The notes below the pieces were generated by a model that saw nothing but the letters and a program-made list of their open reading frames with translations, was not told the origin of the DNA and ran no database searches. Shown here one piece after another: positions 23,476 through 31,571 of a stretch of DNA of 45,287 nt. The translations under genes and the position numbers were made by a program. The DNA comes from JAYFRL01 sp034925905 (lineage in GTDB: Bacteria; Bacillota; Clostridia; Lachnospirales; Anaerotignaceae). How positions within the stretch are numbered: the stretch's first letter is position 1; every line of letters starts with the position of its first letter. The stretch covers positions 1 through 45,287 of the forward strand of contig JAYFRL010000021.1 in assembly GCA_034925905.1 (NCBI GenBank). Reading direction: 5' to 3'.

Positions 23476-23519
23476 ATGCAAGAGAAATTATTATCTCTCA
23501 ATAATAATTTCTCTTGCAT
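23476..23519. repeat. Perfect 18-bp inverted repeat
   Basis: Bases 23476-23493 are the exact reverse complement of 23502-23519, with an 8-base loop (TCTCTCAA). There is no T-run on either strand. It lies just past the stop codon of the binding-protein gene (minus strand) and 68 bases before the LarA-like gene. It could protect the upstream message from 3' decay or lower expression of the genes behind it. Confidence 0.85.
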
Positions 23520-23594
23520 AAGTGTCAGTAACGTAATTTTTTAAATTGCTTTTTATAAAAAAGGGGGGTATTGGTTTAAAAATTTATGTTTTTA

Positions 23595-24674
23595 TTATTT
23601 GGCTTCCGAACCAATTAATGCATCGGGAATTTCAATGCCCGCTTCTTTATAATAAGCAAGTGCACCCTTATGGATAGCCATAGGTTGATCCGTTATGTTT
23701 TCACAAATACTGTCTTTTGCAGCAGAGTGAACATTTAACATATAATCATTATTATCTAATATAGTTTTTGCAATCCAGTATCCAAGAGATTCATCAAAGT
23801 CAGCCGTTGTACAAAGCATGCTCCAGCTACCGAAGCTCTTGTATCCATCTGCATCGACACACTTGTAAGCTCCGTTTTCAATTACCGATGGGCTAAACTG
23901 AGGATATGCTTCTAACCATTTATCGATCTCTTCGTCTGTCATTTGAAGTAAATAAACGTCTGTTTTTGTTTCAAGCTCTACAACCGGAGACGACGGTTGT
24001 CCTGTACAACCCATTACGACATCAATAGAGCCATCATACATATCTTCAAAGCAATCGCCCCAGCCTTCATTAACTATGGTGCAATCAATATCAAAGAACT
24101 CAACAAACATTCTGTCATAAATATCAGCTGCTGAATTTGCACTGCCTGCTCCAATTGTTTTGCCATTTAAATCTTCAAGTTTTGTTATAGAAGAATCAAG
24201 CGTTACAATAAACCACTGGGAAACATACATTGGGCTAATAACACGTAAATCTTCAAAGGTTTCGGCAGCATCTACTCCGTTGCCTGTATAATAATCATAT
24301 GCAAGTCCAACTTCAATCTGAGAAATGTCAACATCTCCATTTTTAAGCAATGTCATGTTTGCAAAAGATCCTGCCGTAGACTCAACTACAAGTTCAAAAT
24401 TATCAATAGTGCTGTTTAAAAGGCTGGCTGCGCCAGACATATAAGTAAAAACTGTTCCTCCTGAATTTCCTGATCCGGTGCTTATAGTAGCCTTGCTTGA
24501 AGGCATCGGATAAGCAGGTCCGCTGCTTTCTTCTGGAACCTCCTCCTTGCTTTCTTCTTCCTTTTCCTCTACAGAAGTTTTGGGCTCTTCTTTGCTAGTG
24601 TTGTCCTTAGTACCACATGCGGCTAAAGACACTGTAAGCGAAATCGCCAAGAGCAGTGCTAAAAGCTTTTTCAT
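23595..24674 (-). CDS. TAXI-type TRAP transporter substrate-binding lipoprotein
   Basis: 359 aa. The lipoprotein signal peptide ends LAAC (C20), followed by an acidic Lys/Glu linker and a TAXI-family binding domain: STGSGNSGGTVFTYMSGAAS near residue 65, LLKNGDVDISQIEVGLAYDY, and LEDLNGKTIGAGSANSAADI. TAXI proteins capture carboxylates or related ligands outside the membrane and deliver them to a fused TRAP permease. That permease is encoded 49 bases upstream in the same operon. The start ATG 24674 follows a strong AGGAGG. The ligand is likely an organic acid handled by the neighbouring enzymes. Confidence 0.92.
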   Translation of the reverse strand: MKKLLALLLAISLTVSLAACGTKDNTSKEEPKTSVEEKEEESKEEVPEESSGPAYPMPSSKATISTGSGNSGGTVFTYMSGAASLLNSTIDNFELVVESTAGSFANMTLLKNGDVDISQIEVGLAYDYYTGNGVDAAETFEDLRVISPMYVSQWFIVTLDSSITKLEDLNGKTIGAGSANSAADIYDRMFVEFFDIDCTIVNEGWGDCFEDMYDGSIDVVMGCTGQPSSPVVELETKTDVYLLQMTDEEIDKWLEAYPQFSPSVIENGAYKCVDADGYKSFGSWSMLCTTADFDESLGYWIAKTILDNNDYMLNVHSAAKDSICENITDQPMAIHKGALAYYKEAGIEIPDALIGSEAK

Positions 24675-24723
24675 TTTTTATATCCTCCTTTTATTTCTTT
24701 ATAGTTTATATTTTTTATGTAAA

Positions 24724-26709
24724 TTATCCATTTCTTTTATGCCTGAAAATAGCCAAAACCTTTTCCCTGGCAGGCTTATGAATCATAATAGCTGCAACAA
24801 TACATACCGCACCTATTAAATCTGTGTATACACCGCAATGTATCAGGCATGCTGCCGCAGCAAGAAGCAAAATACGTGCAAACACAGAAACTTTATCGCC
24901 CAAAATCCATCCGTATTGTGCAACAGCCAGTGCATATACTCCTATAATTGAAGTAATTATCGCAAATAAAATCTCATTCCAAGTGCCTATCAACAAAATC
25001 GCAGGACTGTAAGCGAAGAAAAACGGAACTATAAATGCTATTGACCCTATCCGCATTGCATTGGCGGCCGTTTTACTAAAATTAGCCTTTGCTAGATTTG
25101 CACCTGTATAAGCCGCCAAAGCGACGGGAGGGGTAATATTAGAAAGAATGCAATAGTAAAAAATAAACATATGAGCCGCTATTACTTCCATTCCAAGCCC
25201 AATTAAACCAGTTGCAAGCATGGCGGCGCCTATAACATATGCTGCTACAGTTGGCAAACCCATACCCATAACCGTACATGCCAAGGCTGCAAATAAAAGT
25301 GAGAGAAACATTGAACCTTCTGCTAATTGTGAAACAATGTAAGTAAACTTTATGCCAAGACCGGTTAACATTACTGCTCCAATAGCAATACCCGCACAAG
25401 ATACAGCTGTAACAATCGTAATTGACTTGATCGCTGCCGTCTCAAACACTTTAAGGGCTTTTTTAATGTTAATACGGGTTCCCTTCTTTAAAGCCCCCGC
25501 CAAAACAGCAGCAATGATTGCATAAAGCGAAGCGCGAGTAACACTGATTTTGGCTATCGCTATAAAATATATCAGCGCTATAATCGGCAAGGCAAAATAC
25601 CATCCCTCTTTGAGGATGTCCCTGGGTTTTTCGCAATTCTCTAAACCTTTAATGCCATACTTCATAGACTCAAGATCTATAGCAATAAAACAAGATAAGT
25701 AATACATCAAAGCCGGCACTAATGCCGCAAGGCAAATTGTGCCATATGGAATTCCTGTAGTTTCTGCCATAATGAATGCGCCAGAACCCATTACAGGCGG
25801 CATGATTTGACCACCGGTAGAAGCCACTGCTTCCACAGCCCCTGCAAATTCAGGCCTGTATCCACTTTTCTTCATTAAAGGTATCGTGAATGTCCCTGTG
25901 CTGACAACATTTGCAACAGCACTGCCTGAAATGCTGCCAAAAAGGCAACTGGATACTACGGCAACCTTTGCCGGACCACCCCTGGATTTTCCTGTGAGCG
26001 CCATTGCCAACCTCATAAACCAAGCTCCTGCACCTGTGGCTTCCAAAAAGACTCCAAACAAAATTAAAAGGAAAATATACTTGAAGGACATTTTGATCGG
26101 CGTTGAAAATAATCCATCCAAGCTAAAAATATAAGTAACTATACGTTTTAAGGTATAGCCCTTGCTTGAAAACCAACCAGGAATATAGTTGCCATAAAGA
26201 GCATATAGCAAAAGCACAATCGAAACTATAGGCAAACCGCTTCCTATGGTACGTCTGCCAGCTTCTAATGTCAGCAGAATAGCAATACTCCCAACAATCA
26301 AATCTATAGCGCTATAACCGTTGAGAACTGTCAAAGCCTGCAATTGTTGGCCATTGATAATAACATATATAGAAATCGCTACACAAAGAGCCGCAAATAT
26401 CAAATCATAAAAAGCCACTTTTTGGCAGTCACTCTTTTTAAAAGCCGGATATATCATAAAAGCAAGTACCAAGCCTCCAGCCCAATGAATGGAATACATA
26501 GCAAGCACATTCATCTGCCCAATGCTTAAATAATAAAGATGAAAAAGTGTATAGAGAACAGCAAAAACAGCAACCGCTTTTTTTATAACCGGATTGGAAA
26601 AGGAGCGTACGGCTGCTCCGTCATCATCTTTTTCCGTTACTTCATCCATATCATATTTAATTTTAACTTTATTATCTCTCTCACTTTTCTTGTTTATCTT
26701 AAAAGACAT
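24724..26709 (-). CDS. TRAP transporter permease, fused 4TM/12TM subunits
   Basis: 661 aa from ATG 26709, which has GGGGGA at the right distance; the longer frame from 26745 lacks a site. After a ~40-residue cytoplasmic lead, about 16-18 hydrophobic segments fuse the small DctQ-like and large DctM-like subunits, as usual for TAXI systems. DctM-like motifs include GPAKVAVVSSCLFGSISGSA, ASTGGQIMPPVMGSGAFIMAE and GMGLPTVAAYVIGAAMLA. The transporter is a secondary sodium- or proton-coupled importer. It lies between the dehydratase gene and its TAXI partner. Confidence 0.92.
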   Translation of the reverse strand: MSFKINKKSERDNKVKIKYDMDEVTEKDDDGAAVRSFSNPVIKKAVAVFAVLYTLFHLYYLSIGQMNVLAMYSIHWAGGLVLAFMIYPAFKKSDCQKVAFYDLIFAALCVAISIYVIINGQQLQALTVLNGYSAIDLIVGSIAILLTLEAGRRTIGSGLPIVSIVLLLYALYGNYIPGWFSSKGYTLKRIVTYIFSLDGLFSTPIKMSFKYIFLLILFGVFLEATGAGAWFMRLAMALTGKSRGGPAKVAVVSSCLFGSISGSAVANVVSTGTFTIPLMKKSGYRPEFAGAVEAVASTGGQIMPPVMGSGAFIMAETTGIPYGTICLAALVPALMYYLSCFIAIDLESMKYGIKGLENCEKPRDILKEGWYFALPIIALIYFIAIAKISVTRASLYAIIAAVLAGALKKGTRINIKKALKVFETAAIKSITIVTAVSCAGIAIGAVMLTGLGIKFTYIVSQLAEGSMFLSLLFAALACTVMGMGLPTVAAYVIGAAMLATGLIGLGMEVIAAHMFIFYYCILSNITPPVALAAYTGANLAKANFSKTAANAMRIGSIAFIVPFFFAYSPAILLIGTWNEILFAIITSIIGVYALAVAQYGWILGDKVSVFARILLLAAAACLIHCGVYTDLIGAVCIVAAIMIHKPAREKVLAIFRHKRNG

Positions 26710-26787
26710 TCGCTTTCCCCCTTTCGGACTCGCATACTTAACCATGCTAAGTATTGCTTAAAATATCAAGGATAAAAACAACCTGTA

Positions 26788-27957
26788 TTATTTTTTCTCC
26801 TTGGGAAATTCATCACGGTAGTCACAAGCGCCTTTGAATGGAAATTTACGCTCAAAAAGCTTGTATGGACGCTCCGCAAGTTTATCCATATCTATATCAA
26901 TTCCAAGGCCAGGTTCAGTAGGTAATTCTACAAAACCATTCTTAACCTCAAAAGGTTTTACCGCTACCTCGCAGGAAGCCTCGTCAACCGTAAGGAACAT
27001 CTCTCCGATAAGGAAATTCGGAATGGCTACAGACATATGAATCATAGCCGCCATACCAACAATATTGCTGTTAAAGTTATGCGGGCTTACCAAAATGCTG
27101 TATGGATCAGCCATAGCTGCAATTTCCATCATGCCTTGAATACCACAAACGCAAATATCAGGATTGATAATCTCAGCAGCACGTTTTTCAAATACTGGTA
27201 TAAAATCAGCCTTGCTATATAAGGTTTCTCCTGTAACAACAGGCGCTTTAATTCTTTTCTTAGCTTCAACCACTAGGTCGATATTATCAGAAAGGCAAGG
27301 CTCTTCAATCCAAAACGGATTATATTGATCGATACGTTCGGAGAAATGCGCTGCATGCCAAGGTGAAAGCCTCCTGTGAACCTCTACTAATAAATCTATC
27401 TCTGGCCCAACTGCTTCACGGACAGCTTTAACGCAATCCACAGCATAGTCTTCCTCATCCTGGGTAATGTAATTCCTCCAATAGCCTTGGAAAGGATCCC
27501 ATTTCATAGCTGTAAACCCTTTAGCCTTAACCGCGAGAGCGCGCTCCACAGTTTCGTCTATGGTTTTGGCGCCGCCCCACCAACCGTTTGCATAAACACG
27601 TATCTTTTCTCTGCAAGGGCCGCCTAACAGATTATATACAGGCTGTCCACAAACTTTACCCGCGATATCCCACATAGCTATCTCTATTGCGCTCCATGCA
27701 GCATAAAAATCGCAGCTGCTGCGGCGAATTGAAAAATCATCAAACATAGCTGTACAGGAATGCTTAATCTCAAAAGGGCTACGTCCTATCATGTAAGGGG
27801 CCATTGCCTCTATATACACTTGAACAGCTTTTTCTTTGCCTTGCACAACATACGCCTCGCCCCAGCCATATATACCCTCATCCGTGTCTACACGACAAAG
27901 CATCAGATTCTTTGGACCAGCATAAAAAGGATAGGGGGTAATTTTTGTAATCTTCAT
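26788..27957 (-). CDS. Enolase-superfamily acid-sugar dehydratase (mandelate racemase/DgoD-like)
   Basis: 389 aa. It has a capping domain followed by a TIM barrel. Aligned by spacing with D-galactonate dehydratase, the three metal ligands are E192, E218 (WIEEP) and E244 (TGETL). H194 sits in VEVHRR, the general acid/base dyad is D267 (INPDI) and H293 (SPHNFNS), and K152 lies in MKWDP. The first ligand is Glu where DgoD has Asp. Such enzymes remove water from an aldonate to form a 2-keto-3-deoxy acid in the cytoplasm. Start ATG follows AGGAGG. It lies 55 bases after the RraA-like gene and 78 before the TRAP permease, so import and dehydration are probably coupled. The exact sugar acid is unknown. 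Confidence 0.85.
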   Translation of the reverse strand: MKITKITPYPFYAGPKNLMLCRVDTDEGIYGWGEAYVVQGKEKAVQVYIEAMAPYMIGRSPFEIKHSCTAMFDDFSIRRSSCDFYAAWSAIEIAMWDIAGKVCGQPVYNLLGGPCREKIRVYANGWWGGAKTIDETVERALAVKAKGFTAMKWDPFQGYWRNYITQDEEDYAVDCVKAVREAVGPEIDLLVEVHRRLSPWHAAHFSERIDQYNPFWIEEPCLSDNIDLVVEAKKRIKAPVVTGETLYSKADFIPVFEKRAAEIINPDICVCGIQGMMEIAAMADPYSILVSPHNFNSNIVGMAAMIHMSVAIPNFLIGEMFLTVDEASCEVAVKPFEVKNGFVELPTEPGLGIDIDMDKLAERPYKLFERKFPFKGACDYRDEFPKEKK

Positions 27958-28012
27958 TTTTTATCCTCCTAAAAATCATTGCTCTCATTTAAGTAAACGC
28001 TTAATTAAACGC

Positions 28013-28729
28013 TTAATTTTGATCAGGCTCTTCTCTAAGATTCAATTTGCTATAGTTTTCGCTGAACATTTCAAATGTAGTCGTCTCGCCCTTAAGAATT
28101 CTCTTCAACATGTTTTCTTCACTTGCTTCACGTTTCTCCGCTATTTCAAGCACTTCTTTTGCATTTTTCCTAGGCACAACAACAACGCTGTCATTATCTC
28201 CAAAAACCAAATCACCAGGCTCAACATATACGCCGCCTATTACAATAGGATGATTAATCCTGCCAGGGCAAACCTTAGTTGTCGCTTTAATGCAGATATT
28301 CCTTGAAAACACGGGGAACCCCAGCTGCTTAATAAGTATAGTGTCTCGGCAGGCTCCCTCTATTACAAGCCCTGCGGCTCCGCGCGCCTTCAACGAAGCT
28401 GCCATCATACCGCCAAATAATCCGCCGGCTTCATCAAAATCTCCGTTAGTAACCATCAAAATATCTCCGGGTCCCGCCATAGAAATCGCTTTGTGCAACA
28501 TTATATTGTCGCCAATTCCGCACTGTACCGTCAACGCAACACCGCACATACGGATTTCTGGCCAAATTGCTTTTATTCCAGAAAACAATGCCCCATTTTT
28601 GTTTGGTATAGATTCATTGATAGAAGCGCTCTCTTCAAGCATAGCATAACGCTTAACGATATCTTCCGGCGTTTTTTCATATACTTTAATTACATCATAC
28701 ATTTCCTTTGACATTTTTTCTTTCTCCAT
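28013..28729 (-). CDS. RraA-like / 4-hydroxy-4-methyl-2-oxoglutarate-aldolase-family protein
   Basis: 238 aa from ATG 28729 (GGAG eight bases upstream); the longer start at 28747 has no ribosome site. Family landmarks are GGLFGGMMAASLKARGAAGL, the catalytic-type VIEGACRD (Arg-Asp), GFPVFSR and GDLVFGDNDSVVVVPR. Relatives either inhibit RNase E or are metal-dependent class II aldolases/decarboxylases that cleave 4-hydroxy-2-oxo acids to pyruvate. Next to a dehydratase and a carboxylate transporter, the aldolase role is more likely. It is the first gene of the operon. A 12-bp tandem repeat repeats the TAA stop in frame just after the coding end (27994-28018). Confidence 0.82.
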   Translation of the reverse strand: MEKEKMSKEMYDVIKVYEKTPEDIVKRYAMLEESASINESIPNKNGALFSGIKAIWPEIRMCGVALTVQCGIGDNIMLHKAISMAGPGDILMVTNGDFDEAGGLFGGMMAASLKARGAAGLVIEGACRDTILIKQLGFPVFSRNICIKATTKVCPGRINHPIVIGGVYVEPGDLVFGDNDSVVVVPRKNAKEVLEIAEKREASEENMLKRILKGETTTFEMFSENYSKLNLREEPDQN

Positions 28730-28762
28730 TTTATTTACTCCATTCATAAATATTTTAAGGCA

Positions 28763-28781
28763 ATCGTTTTACGAAACCGAT
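28763..28781 (-). promoter_or_regulatory. Probable LacI-family operator
   Basis: ATCGTTTT-ACG-AAACCGAT is an almost perfect palindrome (one mismatch between arms). It is centred about 20 bases downstream of the predicted transcription start. LacI-family operators are palindromes of this size with a central CG, and a LacI-family gene lies 1.3 kb upstream. Confidence 0.6.
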
Positions 28782-28800
28782 AAATATGTTTATTGATACT

Positions 28801-28830
28801 AAGATATCATACATTTATATTTTCTGTCAA
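28801..28830 (-). promoter_or_regulatory. Promoter of the acid-catabolism operon
   Basis: On the minus strand TTGACA (28825-28830) is perfect, and TATCTT (28801-28806) lies 18 bases on. The operator at 28763-28781 lies just downstream of the predicted start, a typical position for repression. Confidence 0.6.
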
Positions 28831-29392
28831 CTGATTTCTTACTTACATTATGCATAAAATTTAACCTGGATTTTCTACAAATTATGTATTTTTCTGTCCT
28901 TTTTTATACAATTTCCCCAATTCAATATAACCCAATCTCTTGTCAAGCCCTTATATTAAAGCGCCTACTTTTATTCCGTTAATAAAAAGTCGCTCTATTC
29001 TCCTGAAACTCCGAATATTATTATTTAACAGAAAAATTTGATTACCAAAATAAATATGCACAATTAAATAAAAAACCTTTCTAAAAAGGCAGAAAGGTTT
29101 TTTATCAAATTTCTTGTTATTAAAATTTCTTGTAAAAATAATATTAATAAAATCAAAATTTTTGCAGCAAATTGTATATAAAAAATAAATAGCTATACGG
29201 CGATATATCAAAACCCCATATCTTTCGAGGAATATTATTTAAAGTTACAAAACCATTGTAAAGTCATCAATGCTTCAACTCTGACAAAAGCTATAAGCCA
29301 GACTTAATAAAACCAAAATAACAATTTTAAATGCATTAAATATCAAACTAAAGTCAATAAGTGTGGCCTCATAAGCTAACAAGACCGCCCGT
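28831..29392. other. Gene-free interval
   Basis: A+T-rich DNA between the operon promoter and the YcxB-like gene. It contains the terminator at 29071-29105. A short minus-strand frame (29211-28951) has no ribosome site or recognisable motif. I see no other feature. Confidence 0.5.
29071..29105. terminator. Intrinsic terminator
   Basis: AAAAAACCTTTCT pairs with AGAAAGGTTTTTT across an 8-base loop, A-rich on the left and T-rich on the right. It probably ends the minus-strand transcript carrying the YcxB-like gene, about 290 bases beyond its stop. Confidence 0.75.
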
Positions 29393-29881
29393 TTATATAT
29401 TGCCCGCCAGCCATTTCGGCAAAATTCCTTCGCCCTTTTTTATGCTCTCTTTAGGGAAAATTAAAGCCTGCTCCTCTGAAATATATATAAGATATATCCT
29501 TTTCAGCTCAATAACATCCAGCAAATCCGAAACCTTCACAGAAAAATGAGTGTCTTTGGAATCTATATCCACATTCATCTGGTTTCCTTCAATTTTAACT
29601 CTGGTTTTTATGCCTACCAGCGACTCCTTGGATTTGGCATAACAAAACATGGATCTTTCGATATTCCCAAAAATCACCAGCACAAATAGCACATACGCAG
29701 AAAAAATGCATATCGCCAAGGGATAAATTTTTAATGCCCCCACTATAACCCCAAGCAAATAGGCCGCTGCCAGAGGCAGCATTAAAAGCAGCACAAAAAA
29801 TATTTTCCTATTTCTCATTAACGCGCCATAATATTGAGCCTCTCGAAAATCTTTAATTTTTATTGCATATTCAAAATACAC
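29393..29881 (-). CDS. YcxB-like membrane protein
   Basis: About 162 aa. GTG 29881 is preferred because AGAGGTGG lies just upstream; a GTG at 29890 overlaps that site and would add three residues. Two adjacent membrane spans (about residues 26-48 and 50-72) follow a short N-terminal beta stretch. The C-terminal soluble part (SLVGIKTRVKIEGNQMNVDI, VSDLLDVIELKRIYLIYIS, QALIFPKES) matches the YcxB-like domain pattern. The function of the family is unknown. It lies between the LacI-type regulator and the catabolic operon on the same strand and may be unrelated to either. Confidence 0.7.
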   Translation of the reverse strand: MYFEYAIKIKDFREAQYYGALMRNRKIFFVLLLMLPLAAAYLLGVIVGALKIYPLAICIFSAYVLFVLVIFGNIERSMFCYAKSKESLVGIKTRVKIEGNQMNVDIDSKDTHFSVKVSDLLDVIELKRIYLIYISEEQALIFPKESIKKGEGILPKWLAGNI

Positions 29882-30036
29882 GTTTCCCACCTCTGTTTTT
29901 TCAAGAGTATCCTATAAAAGCATCAGAAATAATTTCTGCAAAAATCTATAAAAGCAACTAATCGTATAATTAAAGAGTCTCCTGACGAATACAAAAACTC
30001 TCTAATATTCGGCTAACCGTCTTACCTATTTTTAAT

Positions 30037-30080
30037 AAAATAGCCGAAGAAAAACGCACCTGCTTTTCTCCGGCTATTTT
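30037..30080. terminator. Terminator after the LacI-family gene
   Basis: AAAATAGCCG (30037-30046) pairs with CGGCTATTTT (30071-30080), and the interior AAGAAAA/TTTTCT pairs further. It lies immediately beyond the minus-strand stop at 30087. The T-run is better on the plus strand, so it may also block antisense transcription. Confidence 0.75.
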
Positions 30081-30086
30081 GTTTTT

Positions 30087-31154
30087 TTATAACTCGTTTG
30101 GCAAATCAGCAAGATGAATACGGCAGCTGAGATAATTCGCCTCTCGTATTTCATTGATTTCTCCCGCCTCTTGATTGTCAATCCGTCTTATAAGCTTTTC
30201 CGTGGCAAGTTGCCCCATTCGTTCCAGTGGCTGTTCAATAGTTGATATAGGCGGCGTTATCATGCAACCCATGTTCCACTCACTATACCCGGCAATTGTA
30301 AAACGGCTTGATATTCCAAGCCCTGCGCGATAATAGCTGCAAGCTGTTGCATTCATAATAGAAGGTTCAACTACAAATATGGCAGTAGGCTTACCATTAT
30401 TGCCCGTATTATAATACCCCTTGAGTATATCTGTCAGCTCTTCAAAATTTTGTGCGGCATCTTCGTCAGGGTCATTAAAGTTTTTTAATATTATGCTTTC
30501 ACAATGCTCATCGTCTCCAAAATAGTCTCTACAGGTTTTTATAGCGGCTTTTGCACGCAGTGCTGGTGTATTATTCGGATTCTTGTGTAAATGTTTAAGC
30601 AGCACTATATGCTTAAAACCTTGATTGAGCAAGTGATTGATTACCCTGGAAGTGCTCTCTGCATGGTTGATAGCAACAATATCCATACCCGTATCCTTTG
30701 GCACACGGTCAGCTAAAACCACAGGGAGCTCCTCCCTGTCCAATTCACGGTAAAAATCAACATTATACCCGCTTACCACTAAAAGCCCGTCAACCCTCTG
30801 ATCCAGAAGATCATAAACCAAAGCTCGCTCTTTTTCCGGATTTTTTTCGCTATTGACCACAATTATCTTTTTACCGTACTGTGCACACGTATCACATATG
30901 CTTCCTAACAATCTCGGAGTCTGGTTAGACATTACGTTAGACATCACAATGCCTATCAAGCCGCTGCGATTTGTTTTAAGGCTGTTTGCCATACGGTTCG
31001 GGCGATATCCCGTTTCCGCAATAATATCGGCAATGTGGTTCTTTGTTTTTTCAGACATGAATTCAAATTTCCCATTAAGATACCTTGATATAGTGGTTTT
31101 TGAAACACCTGTTGCCTTTGCAATATCTTGAATTGTAGTTTGCTTTCGGCCCAT
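30087..31154 (-). CDS. LacI-family transcriptional regulator
   Basis: 355 aa from ATG 31154 (GGAG six bases upstream); GTG 31166 is a less likely alternative. The N-terminal helix-turn-helix is TTIQDIAKATGVSKTTISRY with hinge helix GYRPNRMANSLKTNRSGLIG. The sugar-binding-protein-like effector domain follows (GIVMSNVMSNQTPRLLGSIC, DQRVDGLLVVSGY, PISTIEQPLERMGQLATEKL). These regulators usually repress until a sugar or acid intermediate binds. It probably controls the operon starting at 28729 and its own gene, since similar GTTTCGT motifs occur at both promoters. Confidence 0.92.
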   Translation of the reverse strand: MGRKQTTIQDIAKATGVSKTTISRYLNGKFEFMSEKTKNHIADIIAETGYRPNRMANSLKTNRSGLIGIVMSNVMSNQTPRLLGSICDTCAQYGKKIIVVNSEKNPEKERALVYDLLDQRVDGLLVVSGYNVDFYRELDREELPVVLADRVPKDTGMDIVAINHAESTSRVINHLLNQGFKHIVLLKHLHKNPNNTPALRAKAAIKTCRDYFGDDEHCESIILKNFNDPDEDAAQNFEELTDILKGYYNTGNNGKPTAIFVVEPSIMNATACSYYRAGLGISSRFTIAGYSEWNMGCMITPPISTIEQPLERMGQLATEKLIRRIDNQEAGEINEIREANYLSCRIHLADLPNEL

Positions 31155-31216
31155 ATCCTTCTCCACCCCCCATTCTTACATTTTTATATTGTTATTTACG
31201 TCTTTTGTAACCTGTC

Positions 31217-31237
31217 AACGAAACTTTAACGAAACTT
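31217..31237 (-). promoter_or_regulatory. Candidate autoregulatory operator (11-bp direct repeat)
   Basis: AACGAAACTT occurs twice (31217-31226 and 31228-31237), one helical turn apart, overlapping the predicted transcription start of the LacI-family gene. Read on the minus strand it is AAGTTTCGTT, sharing GTTTCGT with the operator at 28763-28781. Confidence 0.5.
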
Positions 31238-31245
31238 ATAAAGAA

Positions 31246-31274
31246 ATTATAATGGATATATTTTTAAAAGTCAA
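31246..31274 (-). promoter_or_regulatory. Promoter of the LacI-family gene
   Basis: On the minus strand TTGACT (31269-31274) and TATAAT (31246-31251) are 17 bases apart. The GTTTCGTT direct repeats begin at the predicted start of transcription. Confidence 0.8.
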
Positions 31275-31397
31275 TTTGTTTTAACAATTAAATTCCTAAA
31301 TTTTGTAAATTTTTTGCTTTTTTTCGTTAACATAATTTAAAGCCGAGAGTTTTCAGCTTTTTTTACTCCTTATTTCGAAAGTTTTTTTGTTTTTTTA

Positions 31398-31411
31398 GAA
31401 ACCGATAAATA
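31398..31411. promoter_or_regulatory. Second copy of a 14-base operator-flank sequence
   Basis: GAAACCGATAAATA is identical to 28773-28786, the right arm and flank of the palindromic operator upstream of the RraA-like gene. It lies about 125 bases upstream of the LacI-gene -35 box, so it could be an auxiliary site. Confidence 0.4.
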
Positions 31412-31467
31412 ATAAATATTGTTTTTGCAATAAACTTCTAAAAATCAGCCCTCCAGCTTTATTAAAC

Positions 31468-31502
31468 AAAAAAAATCCCCCGGAAATTTTCTGGAGGATT
31501 TT
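31468..31502 (-). terminator. Terminator of the pyruvate:ferredoxin oxidoreductase gene
   Basis: AAAATCCCCC pairs with GGAGGATTTT (one mismatch) around a 10-base loop. On the minus strand an eight-T run follows (complement of 31468-31475). It lies 70 bases past the stop at 31572. Confidence 0.85.
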
Positions 31503-31571
31503 AATAGCGAAGCACAGAAGTGCTCCCAAGCTTTTTAGACAAAACCTATTTTGATTGCATAGGTTGTTTAA

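Noticed and set aside
28951..29211. 86-codon minus-strand ORF between the operon promoter and the YcxB-like gene
   Set aside because: A+T-driven composition, no ribosome site, and it runs through a terminator hairpin.
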